NCBI GenBank assembly: GCA_964495465.1
Contig: CAZBWE010000038.1
Location: 1-21,854, forward strand
Length of the DNA stretch: 21,854 bases
Direction: 5' to 3'
Origin: CAZBWE01 sp964495465
GTDB lineage: Bacteria; Planctomycetota; Phycisphaerae; Sedimentisphaerales; Anaerobacaceae
In this document: positions 7,716 to 14,504 of the stretch, piece by piece
How the letters are laid out: each line of letters begins with the position of its first letter
Numbering within the stretch: the stretch's first letter is position 1
Notes under the pieces: generated by a model
What the model was told of the DNA's origin: nothing
Database searches by the model: none
What the model saw: the letters and a program-made list of their open reading frames with translations, nothing else
Translations under genes and position numbers: made by a program

Positions 7716-9068
7716 TTATTCATATCGCAAAATCTCAACCGGCCTTGTTCTTGCTGCGACAATCGCCGGTATCAGCGCCCCGATTGCTGCGGCTGCAACA
7801 GCCAGCAATACAATCTGTAAAGCCGAGGGCCAGTTGACATCGTTTGGTATCCTGCTGAACATATACACACTGCTTTTCCACAGCTTCAAACCAAATATCA
7901 CCCGTATCCACTGTTCAATTGTATTTATATTTTTTGTGATAATGTATCCCAGAGCGGTGCCCAGGGCTGCACCAATCACTCCCACAAAAACTCCAAAACC
8001 GACAAAGACAAAAATTACTGAGCTGCTTGCTGTCCCGCAGCTCTTTATTATTGCGATGTCTTTTCGCCGTGTCATCACAATCATATAGAATATGCAAAAT
8101 ATCAGCACGATTACACTGCAATCCACAACGCCGAATATCAGCAGCAAAACTCCCATTTGCTTTCGCAGTTCAGCGATATACCGGCTCTGCATCTGCCTTG
8201 CTGTCTCTATATCGGTATATTTTATAAGATACGGGGCCCATTCGAGCTGCTCTTCGGCGAAAACCTGCCACACGCCCCGAATCTGTGCAAGGGCATTATC
8301 TATTTGTATGCCGTCTGCGAGTTTAATTTGAATCTGGTCAACGAGCGGCTCCTGCTCGTTCGGATACAAAGCCCTTTGTAACTCTTCGAGCGGAAGATAT
8401 ACGAATCTTTTGTCGAGCTCATAGACTCCGGTCTCGACGATGTCTGTAATTATAAATTTTACAGTCCTTCTCTTAACCTGTGCTGTTGTGTTTTTGGACT
8501 CCTCGGTTTGTGATATTGCCGCCGTTGTAAGAACGGCATCCTGGCCAAATATGGCTTTAACGGCATTTTTATCATACTCATCGGTTTTTTCATCCGGCTC
8601 TGTTACCACGGCGATTCCTACAAATCCTCCGAATGTGGCAGAGGCCTGCTGATTGGGAACATCAAAGTTGGGCTCACCCGGCAGGTCTCTTTGTCGATGC
8701 AGGAACTGTTTGTAATTGGTTACTTTTGCCCGTCGCCCGGGCTCAATCCCCCAGATGTTCACTGCACGCACATTACCTTTGCCAAGATGTAAAAGCCCCT
8801 GGGCCGATAGTGTAGCGGTCGCAGCATCTACCGCCCCTGTCTGTTCCAGACGTTTAATAAACAAAGGGTATTTTGCGAATTTAATCGGTGCTGAAAGAAC
8901 GACGTCGCCCATTGTCTCAACAGCGCTTTGTTCAAATGCTTTGATAAAACCGGTGAACAAGCTTGCAACGACGAACAGCAGCGATACGGACAGGGCAACT
9001 GCGGCGATACTCATATATACAATCTTTTTTTTACGCAGATACCGCAGCCATAAAAATAATTTCAGCAT
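7716..9068 (-). CDS. LolC/LolE-type FtsX-family permease (first copy)
   Basis: This 450-residue inner-membrane protein has the same four-helix plan as its neighbour. Helix 1 is at about 16-45, the periplasmic domain at about 46-305, and helices 2-4 at about 306-331, 350-377 and 415-439. The loop after helix 2 reads TRRKDIAIIKSCG, and the protein ends RPVEILRYE, both typical of lipoprotein-releasing permeases. At 450 residues it is about 50 longer than enterobacterial LolC, with the extra length in the periplasmic domain. The start ATG at 9068 follows GGGTAAAGG closely. Upstream lies repeat-filled DNA and then the nuclease-fold cassette. Transcription may therefore begin at the candidate promoter at 9165-9194 or read through from lysS. 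With the second permease and lolD it forms one operon. Confidence 0.87.
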   Translation of the reverse strand: MLKLFLWLRYLRKKKIVYMSIAAVALSVSLLFVVASLFTGFIKAFEQSAVETMGDVVLSAPIKFAKYPLFIKRLEQTGAVDAATATLSAQGLLHLGKGNVRAVNIWGIEPGRRAKVTNYKQFLHRQRDLPGEPNFDVPNQQASATFGGFVGIAVVTEPDEKTDEYDKNAVKAIFGQDAVLTTAAISQTEESKNTTAQVKRRTVKFIITDIVETGVYELDKRFVYLPLEELQRALYPNEQEPLVDQIQIKLADGIQIDNALAQIRGVWQVFAEEQLEWAPYLIKYTDIETARQMQSRYIAELRKQMGVLLLIFGVVDCSVIVLIFCIFYMIVMTRRKDIAIIKSCGTASSSVIFVFVGFGVFVGVIGAALGTALGYIITKNINTIEQWIRVIFGLKLWKSSVYMFSRIPNDVNWPSALQIVLLAVAAAAIGALIPAIVAARTRPVEILRYE

Positions 9069-9087
9069 CCTTTACCCACTCAATTTA

Positions 9088-9106
9088 TTTTAGCCACAGA
9101 GATAAA
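9088..9106 (+). repeat. CACAGAG repeat unit, short form, left flank of cassette
   Basis: TTTTAGCCACAGAGATAAA. It has the same core as the other units, in plus orientation and 19 bases from the lolC/E start. Confidence 0.85.
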
Positions 9107-9117
9107 CCACATAATTT

Positions 9118-9149
9118 TTTAGCCACAGAGGACACAGAGCACACAGAGA
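9118..9149 (+). repeat. Left 32-base inverted repeat of the nuclease-fold cassette
   Basis: It begins TTTAGCCACAGAGGACAC and contains three CACAGAG units. Its reverse complement matches 10428-10459 at 31 of 32 positions. The only difference is a C for G before the third unit. Confidence 0.9.
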
Positions 9150-9164
9150 AATCAAACAAATTAT

Positions 9165-9194
9165 ATTATATCAGTGATAGTCAAATCCATTCAA
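9165..9194 (-). promoter_or_regulatory. Candidate promoter for the lolC/E-lolD operon
   Basis: On the minus strand, a -35 TTGAAT (9194-9189) lies 18 bases from a perfect -10 TATAAT (9170-9165), with a second overlapping TATAAT next to it. The -35 lies in the last codons of the cassette ORF and the -10 just beyond its TGA. The transcript would start near 9158 and carry two CACAGAG units in its leader. It is found by eye only, and AT-rich sequence can imitate it. Confidence 0.4.
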
Positions 9195-9993
9195 ACTTCA
9201 AATGGTCTGTTCTCTCAAAACCTGGTATCAACCTGCAGAACTCTATTGCAGAGAGTAACTTTCTGTCTAAAGGATTAATTGGGTTGGGATGAAGTAATCC
9301 ATATACCCTGGGTGGATTTAGCCCAAAGGCACAAAGTAAAACGGCCGAAATCGGGTTGCGAGCGCATTCTATGGCTCCATCAGCTCTCTTTGAAAAGCGA
9401 AGAAATGCCGAATCACTCAAAGCCGTAGTTTGATAAGGAACACCTGCCGCACGCCCTTCTTGCACATTATCCATGGTTATCTGTGTGGTACCAGTCAGAA
9501 TATTTTCAACAGCGCGTTTTCTAAAACAGTGAGCCCCTGCATGAGTATGCAAAGTCGCAACTGCAACGATACATGGCAAGTCCAGCCCGGCACATTGCTT
9601 GGTTTTTTTGCGAAGCTCGCCAAGAATATGTTTGGTCAAAAATCTATAAAACTGCGCGTCAACCTTCTCAGGATATGAAGGGGACAGAGTCGTTTTCTTA
9701 GTGGCTACATCTTGAGTTATACAGGTTACTTCGACATAGAATCTTTTATCGTCTTTGGTACATAAAAAATCAGGCCCGCCATGAGATAAATCCTCGTAAG
9801 GTCGGACATCAACATTGTGGTCTGATAGAAGTTTTCCGGTCTCGGCTTCGCAAATAGCCGCTTCTGGATTATTCTTGAGTAAATCCTCCCATTCCTTCAA
9901 TCGCTGCTTGTCAAACTGCTGAAGCCACACTCGATGTCCTGCGATGACATCTGCATACGCAACTATTAAATCATCTGGTGTGTCCATTCCCAT
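9181..9993 (-). CDS. Unassigned protein with PD-(D/E)xK-nuclease-like signature
   Basis: I do not recognise the family. From the ATG at 9993 the protein has 270 residues, no signal peptide and no membrane helix. A region reads EAETGKLL (about 49-56), then GGPDFLC (Pro-Asp at 74-75), then FYVEVTC with Glu 88. The order Glu, Pro-Asp, and Glu-x-Thr after about 12 residues fits the PD-(D/E)xK nuclease core, but with Thr at the usual Lys position. The protein might thus be an unusual or inactive nuclease. The frame stays open upstream to a GTG at 10050 that overlaps the GxxExxY stop by four bases (GTGA). However, those first 19 codons are translated repeat (ATEVK, ATEDTE), so I place the start at 9993, with 9987 as an alternative. 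It is the second gene of the repeat-bounded cassette. Function is unknown. Confidence 0.7.
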   Translation of the reverse strand: MGMDTPDDLIVAYADVIAGHRVWLQQFDKQRLKEWEDLLKNNPEAAICEAETGKLLSDHNVDVRPYEDLSHGGPDFLCTKDDKRFYVEVTCITQDVATKKTTLSPSYPEKVDAQFYRFLTKHILGELRKKTKQCAGLDLPCIVAVATLHTHAGAHCFRKRAVENILTGTTQITMDNVQEGRAAGVPYQTTALSDSAFLRFSKRADGAIECARNPISAVLLCAFGLNPPRVYGLLHPNPINPLDRKLLSAIEFCRLIPGFERTDHLKFEWI

Positions 9994-9998
9994 TTTTA

Positions 9999-10022
9999 TC
10001 TCTGTGTCCTCTGTGGCTAAAA
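9999..10022 (-). repeat. CACAGAG repeat unit between the two cassette genes
   Basis: On the minus strand it reads TTTTAGCCACAGAGGACACA, then GAGA, followed by TAAAA and the ATG at 9993. It has two CACAGAG units where the outer copies have three. Confidence 0.88.
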
Positions 10023-10035
10023 AAATACTTTTGAC

Positions 10036-10054
10036 CTCTGTGGCTATCACAGAG
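10036..10054. repeat. Perfect 7-base hairpin made by two converging repeat units at the GxxExxY stop
   Basis: CTCTGTG (10036-10042), a 5-base loop and CACAGAG (10048-10054). The TGA of the GxxExxY gene (10049-10047) lies in it, and the gene's last residues Val-Ala-Leu are encoded by repeat sequence. It could act as a structure at the mRNA 3' end, but no T-run follows. Confidence 0.8.
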
Positions 10055-10412
10055 CCACTCGTTTGATGCCATCGATAAGTCGTTTCTCACCAAAATTTAC
10101 TATCAGCCCTCGTCTGAGGTTTGTCGCCTTCAGATAAGAGAGGGTCTGAGCCAATGCAACTTCAGGCATTTTAGACAGCGATTTTATTTCTACAACTACT
10201 TCATCCTCAACAAGGAGGTCGATTTTCTGTCCTTTGATAATTTTACCCTTGTAAATGATATCCGCTGGCACTTGTCTTTTATATTTTATCTCTTGAAGTT
10301 CAAATTCATAGCACAGAGCTTCTTCATAAATCGACTCAAGAAGCCCAGGGCCAAGGTCTCGATGAACTTCGATAGTTGCACCGATAATTTTTTCTGTCAA
10401 TTCGTCTTGCAT
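10047..10412 (-). CDS. GxxExxY family protein (PD-(D/E)xK-like fold)
   Basis: This 121-residue protein carries the motif that names the family: GLLESIY with G23, E26 and Y29, within EVHRDLGPGLLESIYEEAL. A PD-(D/E)xK core follows, with KIDLLV (D65) and VVVEIKS (E75, K77), then AQTLSYLKAT, which fits the family's conserved Gln and helix. The fold predicts a nuclease-related or nucleic-acid-binding role, but to my knowledge no member has a settled function. It is a full-length member of usual size. On both sides are TTTAGCCACAGAGG-type repeats, an association I know from planctomycetes and some other phyla. The ATG at 10412 lies 15 bases after the right repeat. There is no strong Shine-Dalgarno, only AAAAAAGAA upstream. 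It is followed directly by the second cassette gene. Confidence 0.9.
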   Translation of the reverse strand: MQDELTEKIIGATIEVHRDLGPGLLESIYEEALCYEFELQEIKYKRQVPADIIYKGKIIKGQKIDLLVEDEVVVEIKSLSKMPEVALAQTLSYLKATNLRRGLIVNFGEKRLIDGIKRVAL

Positions 10413-10427
10413 TAAAATTCTTTTTTA

Positions 10428-10459
10428 TCTCTGTGTCCTCTGTGTCCTCTGTGGCTAAA
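10428..10459 (-). repeat. Right 32-base inverted repeat of the nuclease-fold cassette
   Basis: It is the partner of 9118-9149 in opposite orientation, with three GACACAGAG-type units and one mismatch. It lies immediately upstream of the GxxExxY gene and supplies purine-rich sequence ahead of its start. Confidence 0.9.
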
Positions 10460-10471
10460 TAATTTTTATTT

Positions 10472-10512
10472 TCTCTGTGGCTGAATAAAAAGTTTTACCC
10501 TCTGTGGCTAAA
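10472..10512 (-). repeat. Two further short CACAGAG units at the lysS end
   Basis: On the minus strand TTTAGCCACAGA (10512-10501) and TTCAGCCACAGAGA (10484-10471) follow each other. The first contains the lysS stop codon TAG. Together with the larger unit they fill almost the whole lysS to GxxExxY spacer. Confidence 0.8.
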
Positions 10513-12019
10513 GCATCGGTTTTAGAAGTGGAAACAGCACCACATCCCGAATGCTCGCGGCACCGGTCAGCACCATTACCAGCCGGTCGATTCCGATACC
10601 CAAGCCTCCTGCCGGCGGCATACCATATTTCAATGCCGTGATATAATCAGTATCCATCTTCGTCAGTGATTCTTCCTGGCCGCGCAACTGGGTAAGAAAA
10701 TTCTCGTATTGCTCAGCCGGGTCGTTCAATTCGGTGTATGCATTGGCCAGCTCCATTTTGGCGACGAACAGCTCAAACCTCTCGGCCAGTTTGGGATTAT
10801 CTTTTTTACGCCTGGCTAACGGACACAGTGCCGCCGGATAATCGAGCACAAATGTCGGAGCGATGAGGTTCTCCTCAACGGTCGCCTCAAATACCTCGTT
10901 GATAACCACCGCATCGTCCATATCCGCTTCTTCTATTTCCAGATGCCTTGCCTTTGTCCTTACGGATTCTATATCATCAATATCGCAGCCGCTATATTCC
11001 TTTAGCAGCTCCGCGTAACCGGCCCGCCGCCAGGGCCGGGTATAGTCAATTGTCATATCTGCAAAGTTAATCTGCTCCGCAGAGTGTTTTTCAGCGCACC
11101 TGAAGATAATCTCCTCGGTTAGGTCCATCATCACGTCGTAGTCGGCATAGGCTTGGTATATTTCAAGCATCGTGAATTCAGGGTTATGCCGTCTGCTGAG
11201 TCCCTCGTTGCGAAAATTCCGGTTTAGCTCAAAGACTTTTTCCATTCCGCCGACAAGTAATCTCTTTAGAAACAGCTCCGGTGAAATACGCAAAAATAAA
11301 TCCAGATTGAGACTGTTGTGATGCGTTGTAAACGGTTTTGCAGCGGCACCTCCGGCTATCGTCTGCATCATCGGCGTCTCAACCTCCAGAAACCCCTTCG
11401 ATTCGAGAAGCTGCCGAATAGTAGCGATGATTGCACTGCGTTGTAAAAAAAGTTCCATTACTTCAGGATTAGCCCACAGGTCCACGAATCTGTGTCTGTA
11501 ACGCAGGTCGATGTCTGCAAGGCCGTGAAATTTCTCCGGCGGCTGACAAAGACATTTGCTTAAGATACAAAGCATATCTGCCCATATTGTAATCTCGCCG
11601 GTTTTGGTCTTGCCTAACTGGCCGGCGGTGCCTATTATGTCACCGAGTTCGAGCAGCTTGGCAAGCGGCCATCCTGATGCTTCCTCGCCCAGCAGCTTTT
11701 TGCTCAGCCCAACTTGGATAGTTCCGCTGCGGTCTCGCAGTGTTAAAAAGATGAGCTTGCCGATATCTCTCAATAATACAATTCTGCCGGCGCATTTGGC
11801 CCGTTGTGTCTCGTCGCCGTCTTTGAATCTATCTTTGACTGTAACTGTCGGCTCGGCACCGTCGAATCTCGTCCCGTATGGGTCGATGCCCGATTCCTTA
11901 ATGGACAACAGCTTTTCCTGCCTTTGCCGTTCAAACCGGCTCTGTCGTTCTAAATTCTCCGCATCGCTCGGAGATGGGCCTTGCGAAGGGGCTTTTCCTT
12001 TATCGTTTGTGTTTGTCAA
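10508..12019 (-). CDS. lysS: Lysyl-tRNA synthetase, class II
   Basis: This enzyme charges tRNA-Lys in the cytoplasm. Numbering from the TTG at 12034, an OB-fold anticodon-binding domain spans about 80-160. The class II catalytic motifs follow: motif 1 around GFLEVETPMM (214-223), motif 2 FRNEGLSRRHNPEFTMLE (274-291) and motif 3 GGLGIGIDRLVMVL (476-489). The end LFPLLKPML is the usual LysS C-terminus, so the gene is complete. No ATG exists near the N-terminus. I prefer TTG 12019 because a GAGG lies nine bases upstream, giving 503 residues; the TTG at 12034 lacks such a site. The TAG stop lies inside a TTTAGCCACAGAGG repeat, so the repeat reaches the very end of the gene without changing the conserved C-terminus. 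It leads the lol block. Confidence 0.95.
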   Translation of the reverse strand: MTNTNDKGKAPSQGPSPSDAENLERQSRFERQRQEKLLSIKESGIDPYGTRFDGAEPTVTVKDRFKDGDETQRAKCAGRIVLLRDIGKLIFLTLRDRSGTIQVGLSKKLLGEEASGWPLAKLLELGDIIGTAGQLGKTKTGEITIWADMLCILSKCLCQPPEKFHGLADIDLRYRHRFVDLWANPEVMELFLQRSAIIATIRQLLESKGFLEVETPMMQTIAGGAAAKPFTTHHNSLNLDLFLRISPELFLKRLLVGGMEKVFELNRNFRNEGLSRRHNPEFTMLEIYQAYADYDVMMDLTEEIIFRCAEKHSAEQINFADMTIDYTRPWRRAGYAELLKEYSGCDIDDIESVRTKARHLEIEEADMDDAVVINEVFEATVEENLIAPTFVLDYPAALCPLARRKKDNPKLAERFELFVAKMELANAYTELNDPAEQYENFLTQLRGQEESLTKMDTDYITALKYGMPPAGGLGIGIDRLVMVLTGAASIRDVVLFPLLKPML

Positions 12020-12034
12020 ATCTGCAATCCTCAA

Positions 12035-12169
12035 AAGTTTTAATATCTGACAAAGCCAAAAATGTGCTCAGTATTAGAAATCCGTCTCCCGTCGCACGGG
12101 TCACGAGTGACGAACGACGAACCCGCCCCACGTCAGGCGGATAAAAACCGAAAGCCGAAACCACCGAAT
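12035..12169. other. Intergenic spacer with GC-rich inverted repeats
   Basis: This 135-base spacer between the S41 protease stop and lysS contains the near-palindrome GTCACGAGTGAC, a direct repeat ACGAACGACGAAC and a CCGCC...GGCGG stem. It is more GC-rich than the surrounding spacers. It may be a remnant of a dispersed intergenic repeat. No T-run follows a stem, so I do not call a terminator, and I could not find a clear lysS promoter. Confidence 0.5.
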
Positions 12170-14440
12170 TTAAAGCTTCACAGTTTCCCGTTCTATGGTT
12201 TCTGCATTTTCCTGAATCAATTTGCTTTTAATAACCAAAACCCCGACCGCCAACTGTGGGTCAGCCGCCAGCGTTTCTTCGGCAGTATGTTTTTTCGTGT
12301 GGTTTTTGGTTTTGTCATGGCCGGCTCTGACCAGCACGTCGTTATCCCGCTGCACGTCTATCATTTTTTTAAGCTCATTGCTTCTCAATTCAACTTCGAC
12401 ATCCGGCCCGACTCCCCAGTCTTTTCTGCCCTGTTTTTTCATTGCCTCCTGGCTTTCGACTTTTTGGCCGGAAGGCAAATGATAATACGCCATCGTATAT
12501 TTTAACTGGGCTCCTCCACCGGGATAGTGCGTTACTCCTTGGACGCTGCCTTTACCGTGAGTCCTTTCGCCCACTAAAGTTGCCCGGTTGTACTGCGGGT
12601 CTGCCAGGGCTCCACCGACAATCTCAGAGGCGCTGGCTGAGCCGTAATTCAGCAGTATAACGAAGGGGTAATTTGGATGCGTATTTTCCTCGTGTGCTGT
12701 CTCAAAGACTAATCCTCTGCCAAAGCCGCGTTCCGTTCTGACTATCGGGCCTTCTTTAATAAATTTGTCCACTACCGCAACTGCACTATCTAAGAGTCCG
12801 CCGGTATTGAATCGCAGGTCCAGAATCAATCCCTTTAATCCATCTGCCTCAAGCTCACCTAATATTTTTTCCAGGTCTGAAGAAGTTCTCTCAGTAAAGC
12901 TTGTGATGCGGACATACCCGATTTTGTTCCGGTCATCAATCGTGTACAGCCATTTGCCCTCTTCGGTCCTTTGCCAGCCCCGAATTGTCGTAACAGTTAT
13001 TTTGGCCCTTGTTATTGTAATATCTTTGGTTTTTTCCTCACCGGGGCGTTTTATTGTCAATGTCACTTTGGTCCCCTTGGGGCCTGTAATTTTCTGGACC
13101 GCGCAGGTAAGAGACATATCCTTCGTTTCAATACCATCGACTTTTTCTATCACATCACCCGCATCAAGGCCGGAGTTGTATGCCGGTGTGTCGGTCAGCA
13201 GGCTTGCTACGGTCAACCACCCTTTTTGTTTTGTAATTTCTATGCCGATGCCTGTAAACTCATTAGTCATCGTCTTTTCAAAATTTTGCACCTGCTTTGG
13301 CCAGATCATAACCGTATAAGGGTCGAGCGTTGACAATGCTGCGTCCGCGAACTGTGCAACAAGCACAGACTCCGGCAGCTGGACAGTAGCAGAATTTAGA
13401 GCCAGCACCTTCTCAAAAATATCGATAAACTTGTCATTATCGAACTCTGTTGGCGATTGTTCGACTTCATCCCAAAGAATTGCTGCCAGAGCTGCTAACC
13501 AGGCCGAAAGTTTTTTACTGTCGGGTGGGGAAAAGGATTCCCTGATAGTGTCGTCTGAAGATATACCAATAAAATCATTTGACAGCTGTGAAGATGATAA
13601 TTTCAAAACCTCCCCGAGCAGCTGACAGCGCTTGACGGCCTTGATTGCTATTTGTCGATAGTCAATAATATCCACATAATTCACTTTCAGGTAATCAATC
13701 GCCCGGATAAACATATCTTTCTCGATGCCCCGGAAACGCTCAATGGAAGTCTCACAGGGGCTGTCCTGGAAAGATGCTACGATATTTGCCTTCTCAACAA
13801 GCTGGTCGGCATAATCCGAATATGCCTCATTGTCCGGTTCGATGGCCTGTAACCAGCTATAGCAGGTTATATATGCGTCAAGCCATTTGCCTTCAGATTC
13901 ATATTTTGCTGCCCGGTCTATTGCTTTCTGAATAGTTTTCTTTACAAACGGATTCGACAGGAGCTCCTGCTTTTGCTGCTCATCTGCAAACTCGCATGCC
14001 TGGGCGATGGTTAAGAGCGCCTTTGGAATATCATTCGCGTCGCTCACAACGCTGATGTTATTTGCATCGTTTGCATCGCAGGATTCCAATTTGGTTTGTA
14101 ACTTTTCCAGCTCGGCTAATTGCTCCTGATATGCAGCTTCACGGGCTGACTGTCTGCTTTTCTCTATCGCTTCATACTCGGAAATAATGTTTGTAAGCTG
14201 GGCGATAGCCGGGCTTTTGACCTGTCCGCTTTCTGCGAGAAATTCTCGGGCATTTGCGAACTTGCCTTTATATATTGCAGAGCAAATATTATCGATTTGT
14301 GCAACTGGTTCACCGGCAGCATCTATAGAAATGTCATTGGCTTCTACTGCTAGGGCTATCGGTGAAAAACCGAAAGCATAGAATAATAGAGCCAAACTTA
14401 TAATGATATGAGTTTCGAATCTTGAAAAGCTTTTTTTCAC
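12170..14440 (-). CDS. Secreted S41 family C-terminal processing protease with PDZ domain (CtpA/Prc-like)
   Basis: This periplasmic serine protease would trim or degrade envelope proteins from their C-termini. The 756-residue product starts with a signal peptide (basic MKKSFSRFETH, hydrophobic core to about residue 28, likely cleavage after FSPIALA). An unassigned N-terminal region of about 330 residues has Gln/Glu-rich helices near 85-120. TLDPYT (371-376) precedes the PDZ domain (about 394-480, GIGIEI and GLDAGDVIEKVDG). The S41 core follows: GYVRITSF at 508, LILDLRFNTGG at 538-548, the catalytic Ser in SASASE (601-606) and the catalytic Lys in GERTHGKG (K630). Both dyad motifs are intact. 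The long N-terminal region makes it larger than most CtpA proteins. The start is GTG at 14440 with AAGG six bases upstream. It follows the aldolase gene after 64 bases. Confidence 0.92.
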   Translation of the reverse strand: MKKSFSRFETHIIISLALLFYAFGFSPIALAVEANDISIDAAGEPVAQIDNICSAIYKGKFANAREFLAESGQVKSPAIAQLTNIISEYEAIEKSRQSAREAAYQEQLAELEKLQTKLESCDANDANNISVVSDANDIPKALLTIAQACEFADEQQKQELLSNPFVKKTIQKAIDRAAKYESEGKWLDAYITCYSWLQAIEPDNEAYSDYADQLVEKANIVASFQDSPCETSIERFRGIEKDMFIRAIDYLKVNYVDIIDYRQIAIKAVKRCQLLGEVLKLSSSQLSNDFIGISSDDTIRESFSPPDSKKLSAWLAALAAILWDEVEQSPTEFDNDKFIDIFEKVLALNSATVQLPESVLVAQFADAALSTLDPYTVMIWPKQVQNFEKTMTNEFTGIGIEITKQKGWLTVASLLTDTPAYNSGLDAGDVIEKVDGIETKDMSLTCAVQKITGPKGTKVTLTIKRPGEEKTKDITITRAKITVTTIRGWQRTEEGKWLYTIDDRNKIGYVRITSFTERTSSDLEKILGELEADGLKGLILDLRFNTGGLLDSAVAVVDKFIKEGPIVRTERGFGRGLVFETAHEENTHPNYPFVILLNYGSASASEIVGGALADPQYNRATLVGERTHGKGSVQGVTHYPGGGAQLKYTMAYYHLPSGQKVESQEAMKKQGRKDWGVGPDVEVELRSNELKKMIDVQRDNDVLVRAGHDKTKNHTKKHTAEETLAADPQLAVGVLVIKSKLIQENAETIERETVKL

Positions 14441-14504
14441 TTGTCGCCTTAATCTTAATGCTTTATTGTGACTCCATTTTGAAATTTACTGGGAAACTCC
14501 TTAT

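Noticed and set aside
9088..10512. CACAGAG repeats as a CRISPR array
   Set aside because: Units are irregular in length, differ in orientation and have no spacers of constant size. No cas genes are present.
12035..12169. Rho-independent terminator after the S41 gene
   Set aside because: Short GC stems are present but none is followed by a T-run in the direction of transcription.
12062..12505. Plus-strand 147-residue frame and other long frames opposite real genes
   Set aside because: It lies mostly opposite the S41 protease coding sequence, with no motif, no ribosome-binding site and shadow-like composition. The same applies to the minus-strand frames opposite pilT.
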